Assembly (NCBI RefSeq): GCF_019457615.1
Contig: NZ_CP080414.1
Coordinates: 3,979,501-4,043,500 of the forward strand
Length of the DNA: 64,000 bases
Direction: 5' to 3'
Source of the DNA: Shewanella zhangzhouensis
GTDB taxonomy: Bacteria > Pseudomonadota > Gammaproteobacteria > Enterobacterales > Shewanellaceae
Shown here: piece after piece, positions 35,087 to 44,221 of the stretch
How the letters are laid out: each line of letters starts with the position of its first letter
How positions within the stretch are numbered: the first letter of the stretch is position 1
Made by a program: the position numbers and the translations under genes
The notes under the pieces: model-generated
What the model was told of the DNA's origin: nothing
Seen by the model: only the letters and a program-made list of their open reading frames with translations
Databases searched by the model: none

Positions 35087-35459
35087 GCCAGCTGCAACAA
35101 TCGACAAGGTCTCCACCGGGTGATTCCCCTGTGCGGCTGCACACTGGCCGACAGGGGCCCGGCGAACCTGAGAGGTCATCCGCAGCGCCCTGCCAGGCTC
35201 GGTTACAGACGCGCATACTCACTCACGCACACTCACTCACACATTCTCTCTGTCTTCCTTTCTAGCGCTCTCACTTCGCTTTCTCGCTTTCTGGCGCTGG
35301 AATCGTATTCCGAGTGTCCCTGAACCGCTCCAACGCTACTCCTTTAGGCATAAATTGGCCCTGATGCTGTGATTAACCCAGCAAAATACTCAAGCTTATA
35401 TTGCCGCCGTCAGTGTGCGTTCTTAACATGCATGCAGATTGCAGCTAAAGGAGCGCATT
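35087..35459. other. Intergenic region before ytfE
   Basis: About 370 bp without a gene. A pyrimidine-rich stretch with irregular ACTC/CTTTC repeats fills 35215-35300. A CATGCATG palindrome lies 28 bp before ytfE and resembles part of an NsrR site, but the full motif is absent. Confidence 0.4.
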
Positions 35460-36164
35460 ATGTATTCACAGGCTTTACTCGAATGTTCGGTTGGCGAATT
35501 GGTGGCGCAGGACTACAGGCGTGCCCATGTGTTTTCCCGCTTTGGCATCGACTTTTGCTGTGGCGGCGGCCGCCCACTCAAAGAAGCCTGCGACAGGGCC
35601 GATGCTGACCCTTCCGAGGTGATGCAGGCACTGTTACAAAACGCAGCCTCTGGCGCGGCCGATGACCAACTGGACAAACTGTCCCTGCCCGAACTCATTG
35701 ATTATATTGAATCAACCCATCACACCTATGTGAGGGAAAAGGCGCCCTTGCTGCTGGAGTATGCCGCCAAAATGGTTCGTGCCCACGGTGAAACCCACGG
35801 AGAAATCAAACCCTTGGCTGGTTGGATAAGGGCCCTGGTGGACGACCTGATGCCCCATCTGCTCAAAGAAGAGCAAATTCTCTTCCCCGCCATTCGCGCC
35901 CTCGCCGCCGGTGAACAGGTCAATGGCTGTTTCGGTCATATTGGCAATCCGGTCAGGGCCATGGAGTATGAGCATGAAGACGCGGGCAACGTGTTGAAAA
36001 AACTGCGGGAGCTAACCGGGAATTTCACTCCGCCACCCCATGCCTGTACCACATGGCGCATTTGCTACCACACCTTGGCTGAGTTTGAAGCGGATCTGCA
36101 CCGCCATATTCATCTGGAAAATAATCTGCTGTTTCCAAAAACACTGAAGCTCACCCAGGGGTGA
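35460..36164 (+). CDS. ytfE: Iron-sulfur cluster repair di-iron protein YtfE (RIC)
   Basis: The 234-residue protein has an N-terminal ScdA-type segment with FCCGGGRPL (about 27-41) and then a hemerythrin-like four-helix domain. Its di-iron ligands include the His in HTYVREKAPLL, HLLKEEQILFP, EYEHEDAG and HIHLENNLLFP. YtfE repairs iron-sulfur clusters after nitric oxide or oxidative damage. The length and motif order match E. coli YtfE (220). An AAAGGAG lies before the ATG. A perfect hairpin spans its stop codon. Confidence 0.93.
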   Translation: MYSQALLECSVGELVAQDYRRAHVFSRFGIDFCCGGGRPLKEACDRADADPSEVMQALLQNAASGAADDQLDKLSLPELIDYIESTHHTYVREKAPLLLEYAAKMVRAHGETHGEIKPLAGWIRALVDDLMPHLLKEEQILFPAIRALAAGEQVNGCFGHIGNPVRAMEYEHEDAGNVLKKLRELTGNFTPPPHACTTWRICYHTLAEFEADLHRHIHLENNLLFPKTLKLTQG

Positions 36165-36170
36165 GCTTCA
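36145..36170. terminator. Hairpin across the ytfE stop codon
   Basis: A 12-bp inverted repeat (36145-36156 with 36159-36170) includes the last codons and stop of ytfE. There is no T-run, so it may stabilise the 3' end rather than terminate. Confidence 0.4.
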
Positions 36171-36187
36171 CAAGCTAAACAGCTACC

Positions 36188-36652
36188 TCAGGGCGCTACT
36201 TGTCTGGGGGCGACCAAGGTAACGGCTGACTGCTTCCGGGCAAGAAGCTGCTCAACCAGTTCGCGGATTTTAGGTTCGGCGTCGATAAACTTACCCATAT
36301 TGGCGCCACCCATGCGGGCATCATAGATGGCCTCACCATCCAATTTGCCCTCATGGAAGACTTTGATTTCGGCGTAAACCAGATACAGTGCCAGGTCCCA
36401 TGCCCAGCTGGCCGTGTAGGTGGCCGTCCATTCGCAGCCATCCCGTGCGTCCAGCTCTTTTACCACCCGATAATTGATTTGCTTCTCCCGCAGCACCTTT
36501 TCCATTTCCAGCAAAAATCCTTCCCGCACATCCGGATTTTCCACAATGCAGATAGCGGCCTGTGTATCGAGATTGATGGGGTCGACATGCTGCTTGATGG
36601 TGCAGGCAGACAATGCGCCCATTGCCATAGCCATGATGATGATCTTTTTCAT
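36188..36652 (-). CDS. Sbal_3080 family lipoprotein
   Basis: The 154-residue protein has a lipobox LSAC (C16) and a small domain with CIVENPDV, TYTASWAWDLALYLVYAEI and DARMGGANMGKF. These fit the Sbal_3080 lipoprotein family as I recall it. The role is unknown. The start at 36652 gives a proper lipoprotein signal; the frame can extend six codons more. It is convergent with ytfE. Confidence 0.75.
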   Translation of the reverse strand: MKKIIIMAMAMGALSACTIKQHVDPINLDTQAAICIVENPDVREGFLLEMEKVLREKQINYRVVKELDARDGCEWTATYTASWAWDLALYLVYAEIKVFHEGKLDGEAIYDARMGGANMGKFIDAEPKIRELVEQLLARKQSAVTLVAPRQVAP

Positions 36653-36766
36653 TATTACCCCCAGAAACACTGAGTTCCCCGACGGTCCGGGTCAGAGCTC
36701 TTAAGGTCCAACCTGTTGAGCCCTGTAACAAATATAATGCAGGAAACACGGTCAGGCCGGACTTTA

Positions 36767-37708
36767 TTACTGGAGTCCCAGGCCAAATTGGCCACCGTCA
36801 GATTCGGCACTCTCCAGCATCACCGAGGGCAAGGTCAGCCCGGGGTGTAAGGCCTGCAGATGCGCGGCAAGTTGTGCCACCAGTTCGCTGGCAAGCAGTG
36901 GGGCATCACTGTTGTCCGGAGTATGAATAAAGAGATAGGGGGAGCGACCTTCGGCCAACCAGTCGGCGAGTTTGCCTAGCCAGGGGGCAAAGAAGGCCTG
37001 ATTGTTTGCGCAGTCAAGGTCGGCAGGCTTGCCACCCGGCCCCCATGCGGCAGGGGTATGGGGCTGGGCGATAAAGCGCACCACCGGGTTGGCCCCCGTG
37101 GCAAGGGGATGCACAGGCACCCGCGGTTTTTTCTGGTGGGCATCGGTTATCGCCTCGTTGATGGCTGGCAGGGCGAATACGGGCCGGGTATCCATGATGA
37201 TGCGATTGATGCCCTTGTCCATCAGCAGGCGATTGAAGTCGCGCTCGGCCTCGCCCTTGGCGAAAAACGCCCTGTGGCGCACCTCAACGCCCAGACCAAC
37301 CCCCTCGGGCAGCAATGACAGAAACTGTGTCAGCACAGGTAAAGATTCTGGGCCGAAACGGGCCGGCAACTGGATTTTCCACACGCCGGTTTTGGCCATC
37401 AAGGGCTCAAACAGCTGAAAAAACTGCAACACTTCCTCACGACAATCCCGCAGTGAAAGCTCGTGGGTGATGCGTCTTGGCAGTTTGAAGGTAAAACGAA
37501 AATCTTCCGGCGTGGCCCTTTGCCAAATGTTCACCTGCTGCGCCGATGGCAGGGCATAAAAGCTGGTGTTGCCTTCCACTGTGCCAAATACCCGGCCGTA
37601 AGCGGCCAGCCGCGCTTCGGCATCCATACCGGGAAACAGGGTTTTCCAACCGGGGTGGGACCACATGGCCATACCGATGCGGATGTTGGGTAATTCGGGG
37701 AGTGACAT
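36767..37708 (-). CDS. DUF72 family protein
   Basis: The 313-residue TIM-barrel-like protein of the DUF72 family starts with RIGMAMWSHPGWKTLFPG and contains TSFYALPS, FRFTFKLPRRITHE and EVRHRAFF, all typical. The biochemical role of the family is not established. The start is uncertain: the ATG at 37708 has no strong ribosome binding site, and a TTG at 37738 is also possible. It is downstream of the porin gene on the same strand but separated by 211 bp. Confidence 0.85.
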   Translation of the reverse strand: MSLPELPNIRIGMAMWSHPGWKTLFPGMDAEARLAAYGRVFGTVEGNTSFYALPSAQQVNIWQRATPEDFRFTFKLPRRITHELSLRDCREEVLQFFQLFEPLMAKTGVWKIQLPARFGPESLPVLTQFLSLLPEGVGLGVEVRHRAFFAKGEAERDFNRLLMDKGINRIIMDTRPVFALPAINEAITDAHQKKPRVPVHPLATGANPVVRFIAQPHTPAAWGPGGKPADLDCANNQAFFAPWLGKLADWLAEGRSPYLFIHTPDNSDAPLLASELVAQLAAHLQALHPGLTLPSVMLESAESDGGQFGLGLQ

Positions 37709-37919
37709 GTCGGCGCAAGTGTATGAAGAGTTCGCCAACCTTAACCAAAGCGGCGGGGCTTGTCACGGCAGAGGCCTGAAATCAGCCCAGACCAAACAGA
37801 AAGCGAGTGAAAAAGTGGCCGTCGGTGAAGAGGCGCCCGACGACCATTGCCCAGGGTGAAGGAGCAATCACGAGCCAATGCCCGCTTGAGATAGCTGTTA
37901 CAGTGGAAACAATCAGGGG

Positions 37920-38942
37920 TTAAAAGTCGTAGCGAACCCCCAGGGTGAAAAGGTCGTCATCGAGGGAGACATTCACGCCGCCAAGCAGCAGGTCGCCATC
38001 GAAGCGGGTGTAATGACCATAGAGCTGGGTGCTCTTGGCAAGCTTGTAGTTGGCGCCGACGCTGAGCTGACTCAAATCCACCTCGCTGACATCACTGAGC
38101 TTGCCGTTGGTTTGCGACTTGATAAAGCGCGACACATATTTGCCAAGTCCGGCATCGTCCTGGCCGTACTCCAGCTTGAGCCGGGTCTTACCCAGATCCC
38201 AGGCGAGGTTCACAAACCAGCTGTTGCCATCGAGGGCGGCAAACGCCGGATCCTGATGCTCGCTCTGCTGGAAAATACCGCCCAGTGTCCATTCGCCCAG
38301 CTTCACCTGGGTTACAGCGCGGCTGGCATCGATATTGTCGATACCGCTGTTGTAGGCAAGGGCCAGATACCAGGGCTGCTTCTTGAGGGAAGCGTCACCG
38401 GCAGTGGCCGAAACCGCGTAGGCTGCCTCATCGGCGCCATAGTTGTCGCTCAAAAGATAAGTGCCGTTAAGCTGTACCAGCCCTGCCAACTTGGGGGACT
38501 GATAGGTGAGGCTGTCGCCAAAGCGGCCCTGTCCCGGCAACAGCCGGTCAATATCCGAATTGCTGGTGCCGAAGATATCTACCTTGCCTTCGGCGGTTTT
38601 GAATACGCTGTCGTTGCGGCCAAAGGTCAGGGCACCGAAGTCGGTTTTCACCCCTATGTAGGTGTTACGGGCTTTGAAGGTTTTGCCTGAGTTATCAAAG
38701 TTATCCACCCCAAACTCCAGCTTGTAAAACACCTCCAGCCCTTCGCCTATGGCTTCGCTGCCTTTTACCCCGATACGGGAGGAGTTGTTTTCCAGCACGG
38801 TACCAGCCTTGCCATTTTGGGCGGCCACGCCAAGGTCCGAGTCGGTTACCGACAGGTTGATACGGCCATAAAAGTCTGCATCGGCGGCCAGTGCGGCGCT
38901 GCCGGGAGCAAGCAGTGCCAGTGCAATAAGTGCTTTGTTCAT
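37920..38942 (-). CDS. Outer-membrane porin (Gram-negative porin_4 type)
   Basis: The 340-residue protein has a signal peptide (ALIALALLAPGSAALA, cleavage near 19) and then DFYGRINLSVT. Alternating amphipathic strands follow, with a C-terminal aromatic (GVRYDF) that serves as the assembly signal. This is a 16-strand trimeric porin type. It follows pgtP by 59 bp on the same strand, with a hairpin between, so it probably brings the PgtP substrate across the outer membrane. The start at 38942 follows AAGGAA. Confidence 0.88.
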   Translation of the reverse strand: MNKALIALALLAPGSAALAADADFYGRINLSVTDSDLGVAAQNGKAGTVLENNSSRIGVKGSEAIGEGLEVFYKLEFGVDNFDNSGKTFKARNTYIGVKTDFGALTFGRNDSVFKTAEGKVDIFGTSNSDIDRLLPGQGRFGDSLTYQSPKLAGLVQLNGTYLLSDNYGADEAAYAVSATAGDASLKKQPWYLALAYNSGIDNIDASRAVTQVKLGEWTLGGIFQQSEHQDPAFAALDGNSWFVNLAWDLGKTRLKLEYGQDDAGLGKYVSRFIKSQTNGKLSDVSEVDLSQLSVGANYKLAKSTQLYGHYTRFDGDLLLGGVNVSLDDDLFTLGVRYDF

Positions 38943-38973
38943 AATGAAATTCCTTACGCGATTGGTTTGCTTG

Positions 38974-38993
38974 GGGCCACCCGCAGGTGGCCC
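38974..38993 (-). promoter_or_regulatory. Intercistronic hairpin between pgtP and the porin gene
   Basis: An 8-bp perfect GC-rich stem (38974-38981 with 38986-38993) and a 4-nt loop lie just after the pgtP stop. It could be a partial terminator or an RNA-processing barrier that sets unequal expression. Confidence 0.5.
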
Positions 38994-39001
38994 GGCCGTT
39001 A

Positions 39002-40339
39002 TCAGTAATCCACTACCTTCTTGGCATTCCACACGCTCAAGGCGAGTAACATGGACACCACAGCGGCGGCCAGCCAGAAGTACTGGGCGGTGGCAAAGTC
39101 GTAGTGCTTCACACCGTCTACTTCGTTAATTTTGATAAGCGAGGCAGACACGATTTCCTGGGCAGAGGCGGCAATGTAGGAACACAGGCCGATAAAGCCT
39201 TTCACCGCGCCAACGGCTGTCTTGGGCATCAGGTCACAGGCGGTGAGACCAGCCAGGAACACCACCAGACCACCGATGGCGTAACCAATCAGACCCAGGG
39301 CAACGGCATCCACTACCCGGCTCTGTGGGCCCCAGAACATCAGGCACAGACCGGCAATGTTGGCCAGACCGTACAGCAGGGTTGGGATATGGCGGTTGGC
39401 GTTAAACAGCTTGTCAGAAATGATCCCGGCCAGAATGGCCCCGGCGAAACCGGCGATGGGGTAAGCCGACATGGCAAAGCCCGCATCAATCAGGCTGTAG
39501 CCCTTGGACTCCTGCAGGTACAGCACGGCCCAGGAGCTCATGGCATAGCGGGAGATATACATGGCCGCACAGGCAAGGGCGATGAGCCACACGGTAGGCT
39601 GCTTAAGGATAAACAGCTGGGCGCGGCGGATTTCCTTGGGATCGACCTTCTTTTTGATCTCGGCATCTTCGCCATAGGCCACGGCTGGCTCTGGCAGACC
39701 ATAGGTTTGCGGTCTGTCTTTGAGCACAAAGTACATGGCGATGGCGGCGGCAAAGGTGGCAATACCGGCACCAACGAAGCCTGCTCTCCAGCCGAAGAAG
39801 CTCACTACGGTGGCGGTCAGGATCCAGGTGATACCTTCACCGATGTTGCGCGAGCCACCCCAGATGGAGTACACAGAGCCCCGCTGTTTTGGCGAGAACC
39901 ACTGGAATATCGACACGCACGAAGGCGCACTGCCCACCGACTGGAACCAGCCATTCATCGCCCACAAGAGGATGAAGAAGAAGGTGGCGGTGTTCATCCC
40001 CATCAGCAAACAGGTGATGGCCGACAGACCCAGCGACACCGACATAAAGCGGCCGATGTTGGCATAGTCCGACAGGAAGCCGTTGGAGAACTTACCCACG
40101 GCATAGGTTAAGAAGAATGCCGAGCCTATGATCCCCAGTTCATCCAGGGTCACAATGCCGGCATCCAGCATAGGTTTTTTTGCGACGTTCAAACTCATGC
40201 GGGCGACGTAGAACATGGCATAACCCAGCACCAGTCCCAAGAACACCTGCCATTGATATTTCTTATAAATAGAGCGGATTTTTTCCGGTGTCCCTTCAAT
40301 CAGGGGCTGATCCGGCCGCGTTTTGAAAAAGTCCAGCAT
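39002..40339 (-). CDS. pgtP: OPA-family organophosphate:phosphate antiporter, PgtP/UhpC-like
   Basis: The 445-residue protein has about 12 transmembrane segments and the organophosphate:phosphate antiporter pattern (YVARMSLNVAKKPML, ITYAVGKF-like FFLTYAVGKFSNGFLSDY, NGWFQSVG). The start at 40339 has the strong site GGAGGAAGG. It is divergent from pgtC-pgtB-pgtA, which encode the matching sensory system. The context favours phosphoglycerate or a related organophosphate as substrate. By sequence alone UhpC-like sensors are equally close, so the pgtP name rests on the neighbours. Confidence 0.82.
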   Translation of the reverse strand: MLDFFKTRPDQPLIEGTPEKIRSIYKKYQWQVFLGLVLGYAMFYVARMSLNVAKKPMLDAGIVTLDELGIIGSAFFLTYAVGKFSNGFLSDYANIGRFMSVSLGLSAITCLLMGMNTATFFFILLWAMNGWFQSVGSAPSCVSIFQWFSPKQRGSVYSIWGGSRNIGEGITWILTATVVSFFGWRAGFVGAGIATFAAAIAMYFVLKDRPQTYGLPEPAVAYGEDAEIKKKVDPKEIRRAQLFILKQPTVWLIALACAAMYISRYAMSSWAVLYLQESKGYSLIDAGFAMSAYPIAGFAGAILAGIISDKLFNANRHIPTLLYGLANIAGLCLMFWGPQSRVVDAVALGLIGYAIGGLVVFLAGLTACDLMPKTAVGAVKGFIGLCSYIAASAQEIVSASLIKINEVDGVKHYDFATAQYFWLAAAVVSMLLALSVWNAKKVVDY

Positions 40340-40439
40340 CTGCCTTCCTCCCACGTTTAAGTTGCTCGTTCGCCGGGATCCGGCTCCCGACTCGCCAGCA
40401 TCTTTTCAGGCACAATTACCGGGCACAAAAGCAGCAAAC

Positions 40440-40457
40440 TGAGTCAGAATTAACTCA
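40440..40457. promoter_or_regulatory. Palindrome 1 in the pgt divergent promoter
   Basis: TGAGT-N8-ACTCA. It is a perfect 5-bp inverted repeat with the same layout as the site at 40536-40553. It lies about 100 bp from the pgtP start. It is a candidate PgtA operator. Confidence 0.55.
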
Positions 40458-40535
40458 AAAGGCAGAATTTCCGGGTCAAAATTGGAATGGCTACACTCAC
40501 CCTTGAAGACAGATTGTTGGAAAATAGGCCAACCT

Positions 40536-40553
40536 TGAGTCATAACCGACTCA
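40536..40553. promoter_or_regulatory. Palindrome 2 in the pgt divergent promoter
   Basis: TGAGT-N8-ACTCA again, 96 bp (centre to centre) from palindrome 1 and about 45 bp before pgtC. The shared arms and spacing suggest one regulator binds both. Confidence 0.55.
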
Positions 40554-40598
40554 GCGGGTTGTAAAAAACGTTAAAAATTAATTAAAAAGTTTTGAGCC

Positions 40599-41858
40599 AT
40601 GACACAAAAATCCCTGCTCGCCCTACTCTTGATGCTCTGGCTTGGCTGGCCGAATACCGGCCAGGCGAAAGACAATTGCCTGGTGATCCTCACCTCTTTC
40701 TCTGAGCTGCCCTTTAAAGGATTGGTGGACAAATTCTCTGCCAAAGAGCAGTGCGAGGTGCGGGTGATTTACCGCCGCACCCTGCCTGCCATCCGGTTGC
40801 TGACAGACGAGAATCAACCCCGCATCGATCTGGTGGTGTCCTCCTCGCCGACGCTGTTTCAAACCCTGCATCAACAAAGGCTGCTGGCCCCCTTAGGGGA
40901 GCTGCCCGCAGCCCCTGCCTGGCTGAAACGCCACAGCCTGCCGGCTTCCGACTATGTGCTGCCGGTGGCCTACTCGGGCATTGGGCTGATGTTCAACCGT
41001 GACTACCTGAATAAACACGGGCTTCCTCAGCCCAAGAGCTGGCAGGACCTGGCCCAGCCCGGATTTAACGGCCATGTGATGATGAGTTCTCCCAGCCATT
41101 CCGGCACCACCCACATGATGGTAGAAAACATATTGCAATCAGAAGGATGGAACGCGGGATGGGGACTTTTGATGCGCATAGGAGGCAATCTCGCCTCACT
41201 GTCTGCCCGCAGCTTCGGGGTCAGCGATGCCATCAGCCGCGGTCTGGTGGGCGCAGGGCCCGTGATAGATAACTACGCCAGTGTGGCCCGCAGTCATTTT
41301 GATTATGTGGGCTTTAGCTATTTACCCGATACCGTGATTCTGCCCACCTACTGCGGCCTCACCGCCAAGGCTGAACACGCCACCAAAGCCCGGCAGTTTT
41401 TAAGCTTTTTGCTGTCACCCGAGGGGCAGGCGATTCTCACCGAGCCCGAATTTGCCAAAACGCCCTTAAACGATGACAAGCTCGCCAACAGCACTGCCTT
41501 TGTTATCGAAAAGCAGCAGCTGTTTTTACGCAACAACGTGATTAAGGCGTTGTTTGAGCAGGCCATCGCCCAGCAGCTGCCCAAGCTTCGCTACACCTGG
41601 CTTGCCATTATCAAGGCCCAGGGTGCCATGAAAAATACCCCGAAAAACCATGAGGTACTGCACCGGGCAATGACCCTGGCCAGCCAGGTGCCCATCAGCG
41701 AGGCCGAAGCCATGTCCCCCGACTTACAGGCGGTGTTCGCCGACTACGAGCAGCAACCCTCTGCGCAAATGGAGCGCACCATGCAGGATTGGCGCATGCA
41801 GGTGGCACAGCAACTGGAGCAGGCCATGGCCCTGGTTCGCACCCTGGAGTACCCCTGA
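40599..41858 (+). CDS. pgtC: Periplasmic substrate-binding signal protein PgtC
   Basis: The 419-residue protein has a signal peptide (LLALLLMLWLGWPNTGQA) and the fold of iron(III)/sulfate-type binding proteins (VILTSFSELPFKGLV, VAYSGIGLMFNRDYL, TYCGLTAKAEHATKARQFLSFLLSPEGQ). In Salmonella PgtC works with PgtB and PgtA to induce pgtP when phosphoglycerate is present. The stop overlaps the pgtB start (TGATG), so the two are coupled. A C-terminal helical extension follows the binding domain. Confidence 0.85.
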   Translation: MTQKSLLALLLMLWLGWPNTGQAKDNCLVILTSFSELPFKGLVDKFSAKEQCEVRVIYRRTLPAIRLLTDENQPRIDLVVSSSPTLFQTLHQQRLLAPLGELPAAPAWLKRHSLPASDYVLPVAYSGIGLMFNRDYLNKHGLPQPKSWQDLAQPGFNGHVMMSSPSHSGTTHMMVENILQSEGWNAGWGLLMRIGGNLASLSARSFGVSDAISRGLVGAGPVIDNYASVARSHFDYVGFSYLPDTVILPTYCGLTAKAEHATKARQFLSFLLSPEGQAILTEPEFAKTPLNDDKLANSTAFVIEKQQLFLRNNVIKALFEQAIAQQLPKLRYTWLAIIKAQGAMKNTPKNHEVLHRAMTLASQVPISEAEAMSPDLQAVFADYEQQPSAQMERTMQDWRMQVAQQLEQAMALVRTLEYP

Positions 41859-44221
41859 TGTCCAAGTCCCACTCGCCCCTCGGCAGGCGACTCTTTATTG
41901 CCTTTTCGGCCATGCTGGGGCTGACACTGTTGGTCGGCCTCACCAGCCTGCTGATGTGGGATAGGCTCAGTGCCCGTGTCAGCAGCATCATCAGTGAAAG
42001 CGTGCCCACGATTAATGCCACCTACAAGCTTGAGCGCGCCAGCAACAGGCTATTGCAGCTGTTGGGACAACTGCCCGGCGCCGAGGACGAAATCACCCTG
42101 CTTACCCTCGAGCGGCAGGTATCCGAGGCCATGGGTGAGCTTGAGAATGCTTACCTTGTTAACCTGCACAGCGACGATGAGCGGGCACTGCAACAGGCCC
42201 GTTTCGCCGAGCTTGAGACATTAATCCATAACCAGAATCAGCTGCTGCGCAATCAACTCACCCTGGCACAGCATCTTTCGTCGCAGCAAAAACAGCTGGC
42301 GCGACTGCATCAGGATTTAACCGATGAAATGACGCCGCTGCTGCAGGAGGTGGCCTGGCACTTAAGCGCACAGCTTGGCAACCGCACCTCGGCCACCACC
42401 ATCAACTCAGTGCTGCAGGAGTTTTCGGCACTGCAAAATATCGCCCTGAAAGAAAACGAAATTCATCAGCTCAGCGCCGAGATTATCAACCAGCGTCATC
42501 AAAGGGAGCTGGAGCACGCCTTCTCGTTTATTGGTTTTCAAATCGACGAGCTGAAACTGCTCACCACCCAGCTTGCGGCCTATCCATCGACTGTGAGCCA
42601 CCGCCAGATATTGCAGGAACTGGTTGAGCTGGTGAAACCCGGCGGTGCCCTGCATCGGCTGCTTGGCGAAGACGTGGAAAACCAGCGTCAAATCAAAGCG
42701 CTGCAACCCAAAATCAATGAGCTTATCCAGCCCTATCATGCTCAGGTCGTGACCGCAGTGGCTCAGGCCAACACCAATCTGGAGTCATTGGTGCAAGCCA
42801 CCAACCGTCAGGTAAGCCAGGGCAAGGCCTGGCTACTGCTTATCCTCACAGGTGCACTTATTCTAAGTACCTTTGTACTGACCGGCCTGATTTCACGGCG
42901 CCTCATTGGCCGCCTGAATCTGCTCAGCGAGGATTTGGCCAAGGTGTGCAGCAACGACCTGTCGAGCCCTCTTAGCGTGCGTGGCAGCGATGAAATTGGC
43001 CGCCTTGGCGAGCAGTTGCTGCAGTTTCGCGCCCAGCGGCAACTGATGGACAAAACCAATGCACTCAACCTGATTAACAACACCCAGGCCTGTCTCATAA
43101 CCTGCCTGATGGACGGCACCATAGAATCGGTCAATCCCACTGCCAGAGAGCTGTTACCCCTGGGAAATGAACCTGAGCAATCATTGCTGTGGCAGGCCTT
43201 TCCCCCTGCGGCAGCCCAGCAACTGGCAGATCAGTTTGCTCCCGGCAGTAGCTTACAGGGGCTCGGTCAGAGCCATTGCCTGCTGGAGCTGGGCGACGAT
43301 GATCAGCGGGCCTTCTGGCACTTCGATTTTCGCCGCTATGAGCAGGCGGGTGAGCTTAAGACCATTATCACCATCACCGACATGACACGTCAGGAGCTGA
43401 ATACCCGCGAGCTGTCTGAGCGGGTTGCCGAGCGCACCCGGGATCTGAAAGACAAGAATCAGCAGCTTGAACAGGAAGTTGAGCGCCGCACCCAGGCCCA
43501 GAACGACCTGCTGCGGGCCCAGGATGAACTCATTCAGGCCGCCAAAATGGCGGTGCTGGGCCAGGCCATGACCAGCATGGCCCATGAGCTCAATCAGCCG
43601 CTTTCGGCCATTTCCACCTTCCTTTACACCAGCCGTATCGCCGCGGAGCAGGGCGATACTTCCCTGCTTACCGATAATCTTGAACGCATCGGCCAGCTCA
43701 GTCAGCGAATGCACCGTATTGTGGGCGCCTTGAAGGAATTTGCCCGCAAGAGCCCGCAAACCCGGGTAAGGGAAGCCGTTTCACTGGGCACCATAGCCGA
43801 TAATGCCCTGCTGCTGCTCGCCCCCCGGATAAAACGTGAGAACGTGCGGGTAGAGAGCCGCCTCGATAACAACCTCTGTGTGATTGGCGATCCGGTGGAG
43901 ATAGAACAGGTACTGATTAACCTCTTGGTCAATGCCCTCGATGCCATTGCAAGCTGCGAGCAAAGATACATCCTGATAGAACAACTGCCGCAGCCCGGCA
44001 GCACCCTGATTGCGATGCAGGACAGTGGCCAGGGTTTCCCCGAGGCCGTGCTGCAAAAGCTGTTTTCGCCTTTTGTCACCACCAAAGAAGTGGGGCTGGG
44101 CCTCGGGCTGTCGATTTGCCGAACCCTGATGGAGCGCCAGGAAGGCGATATCCGTCTTGCCTGCACTATGGAAGGCAATACCCTGATGCTGTTGGAGTTT
44201 CCAAATGTCCCATCTACTTAA
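41858..44221 (+). CDS. pgtB: Sensor histidine kinase PgtB
   Basis: The 787-residue kinase has a transmembrane segment at about 12-35, a long helical periplasmic region and a second transmembrane segment (about 322-345, LLLILTGALILSTFVLTGLI). A HAMP linker, a PAS-like region, a coiled coil, the phospho-acceptor H in SMAHELNQPLSAIST and an ATPase domain (DSGQGFPEAVLQKLF, VGLGLGLSICRTLM) follow. It is the two-component sensor of organophosphate uptake. It overlaps pgtA by 17 bp. The start at 41858 uses the TGATG overlap. Confidence 0.88.
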   Translation: MSKSHSPLGRRLFIAFSAMLGLTLLVGLTSLLMWDRLSARVSSIISESVPTINATYKLERASNRLLQLLGQLPGAEDEITLLTLERQVSEAMGELENAYLVNLHSDDERALQQARFAELETLIHNQNQLLRNQLTLAQHLSSQQKQLARLHQDLTDEMTPLLQEVAWHLSAQLGNRTSATTINSVLQEFSALQNIALKENEIHQLSAEIINQRHQRELEHAFSFIGFQIDELKLLTTQLAAYPSTVSHRQILQELVELVKPGGALHRLLGEDVENQRQIKALQPKINELIQPYHAQVVTAVAQANTNLESLVQATNRQVSQGKAWLLLILTGALILSTFVLTGLISRRLIGRLNLLSEDLAKVCSNDLSSPLSVRGSDEIGRLGEQLLQFRAQRQLMDKTNALNLINNTQACLITCLMDGTIESVNPTARELLPLGNEPEQSLLWQAFPPAAAQQLADQFAPGSSLQGLGQSHCLLELGDDDQRAFWHFDFRRYEQAGELKTIITITDMTRQELNTRELSERVAERTRDLKDKNQQLEQEVERRTQAQNDLLRAQDELIQAAKMAVLGQAMTSMAHELNQPLSAISTFLYTSRIAAEQGDTSLLTDNLERIGQLSQRMHRIVGALKEFARKSPQTRVREAVSLGTIADNALLLLAPRIKRENVRVESRLDNNLCVIGDPVEIEQVLINLLVNALDAIASCEQRYILIEQLPQPGSTLIAMQDSGQGFPEAVLQKLFSPFVTTKEVGLGLGLSICRTLMERQEGDIRLACTMEGNTLMLLEFPNVPST

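Noticed and set aside
35425..35459. NsrR operator before ytfE
   Set aside because: Only the CATGCATG core is present; the outer AAG/CTT half-sites are missing.
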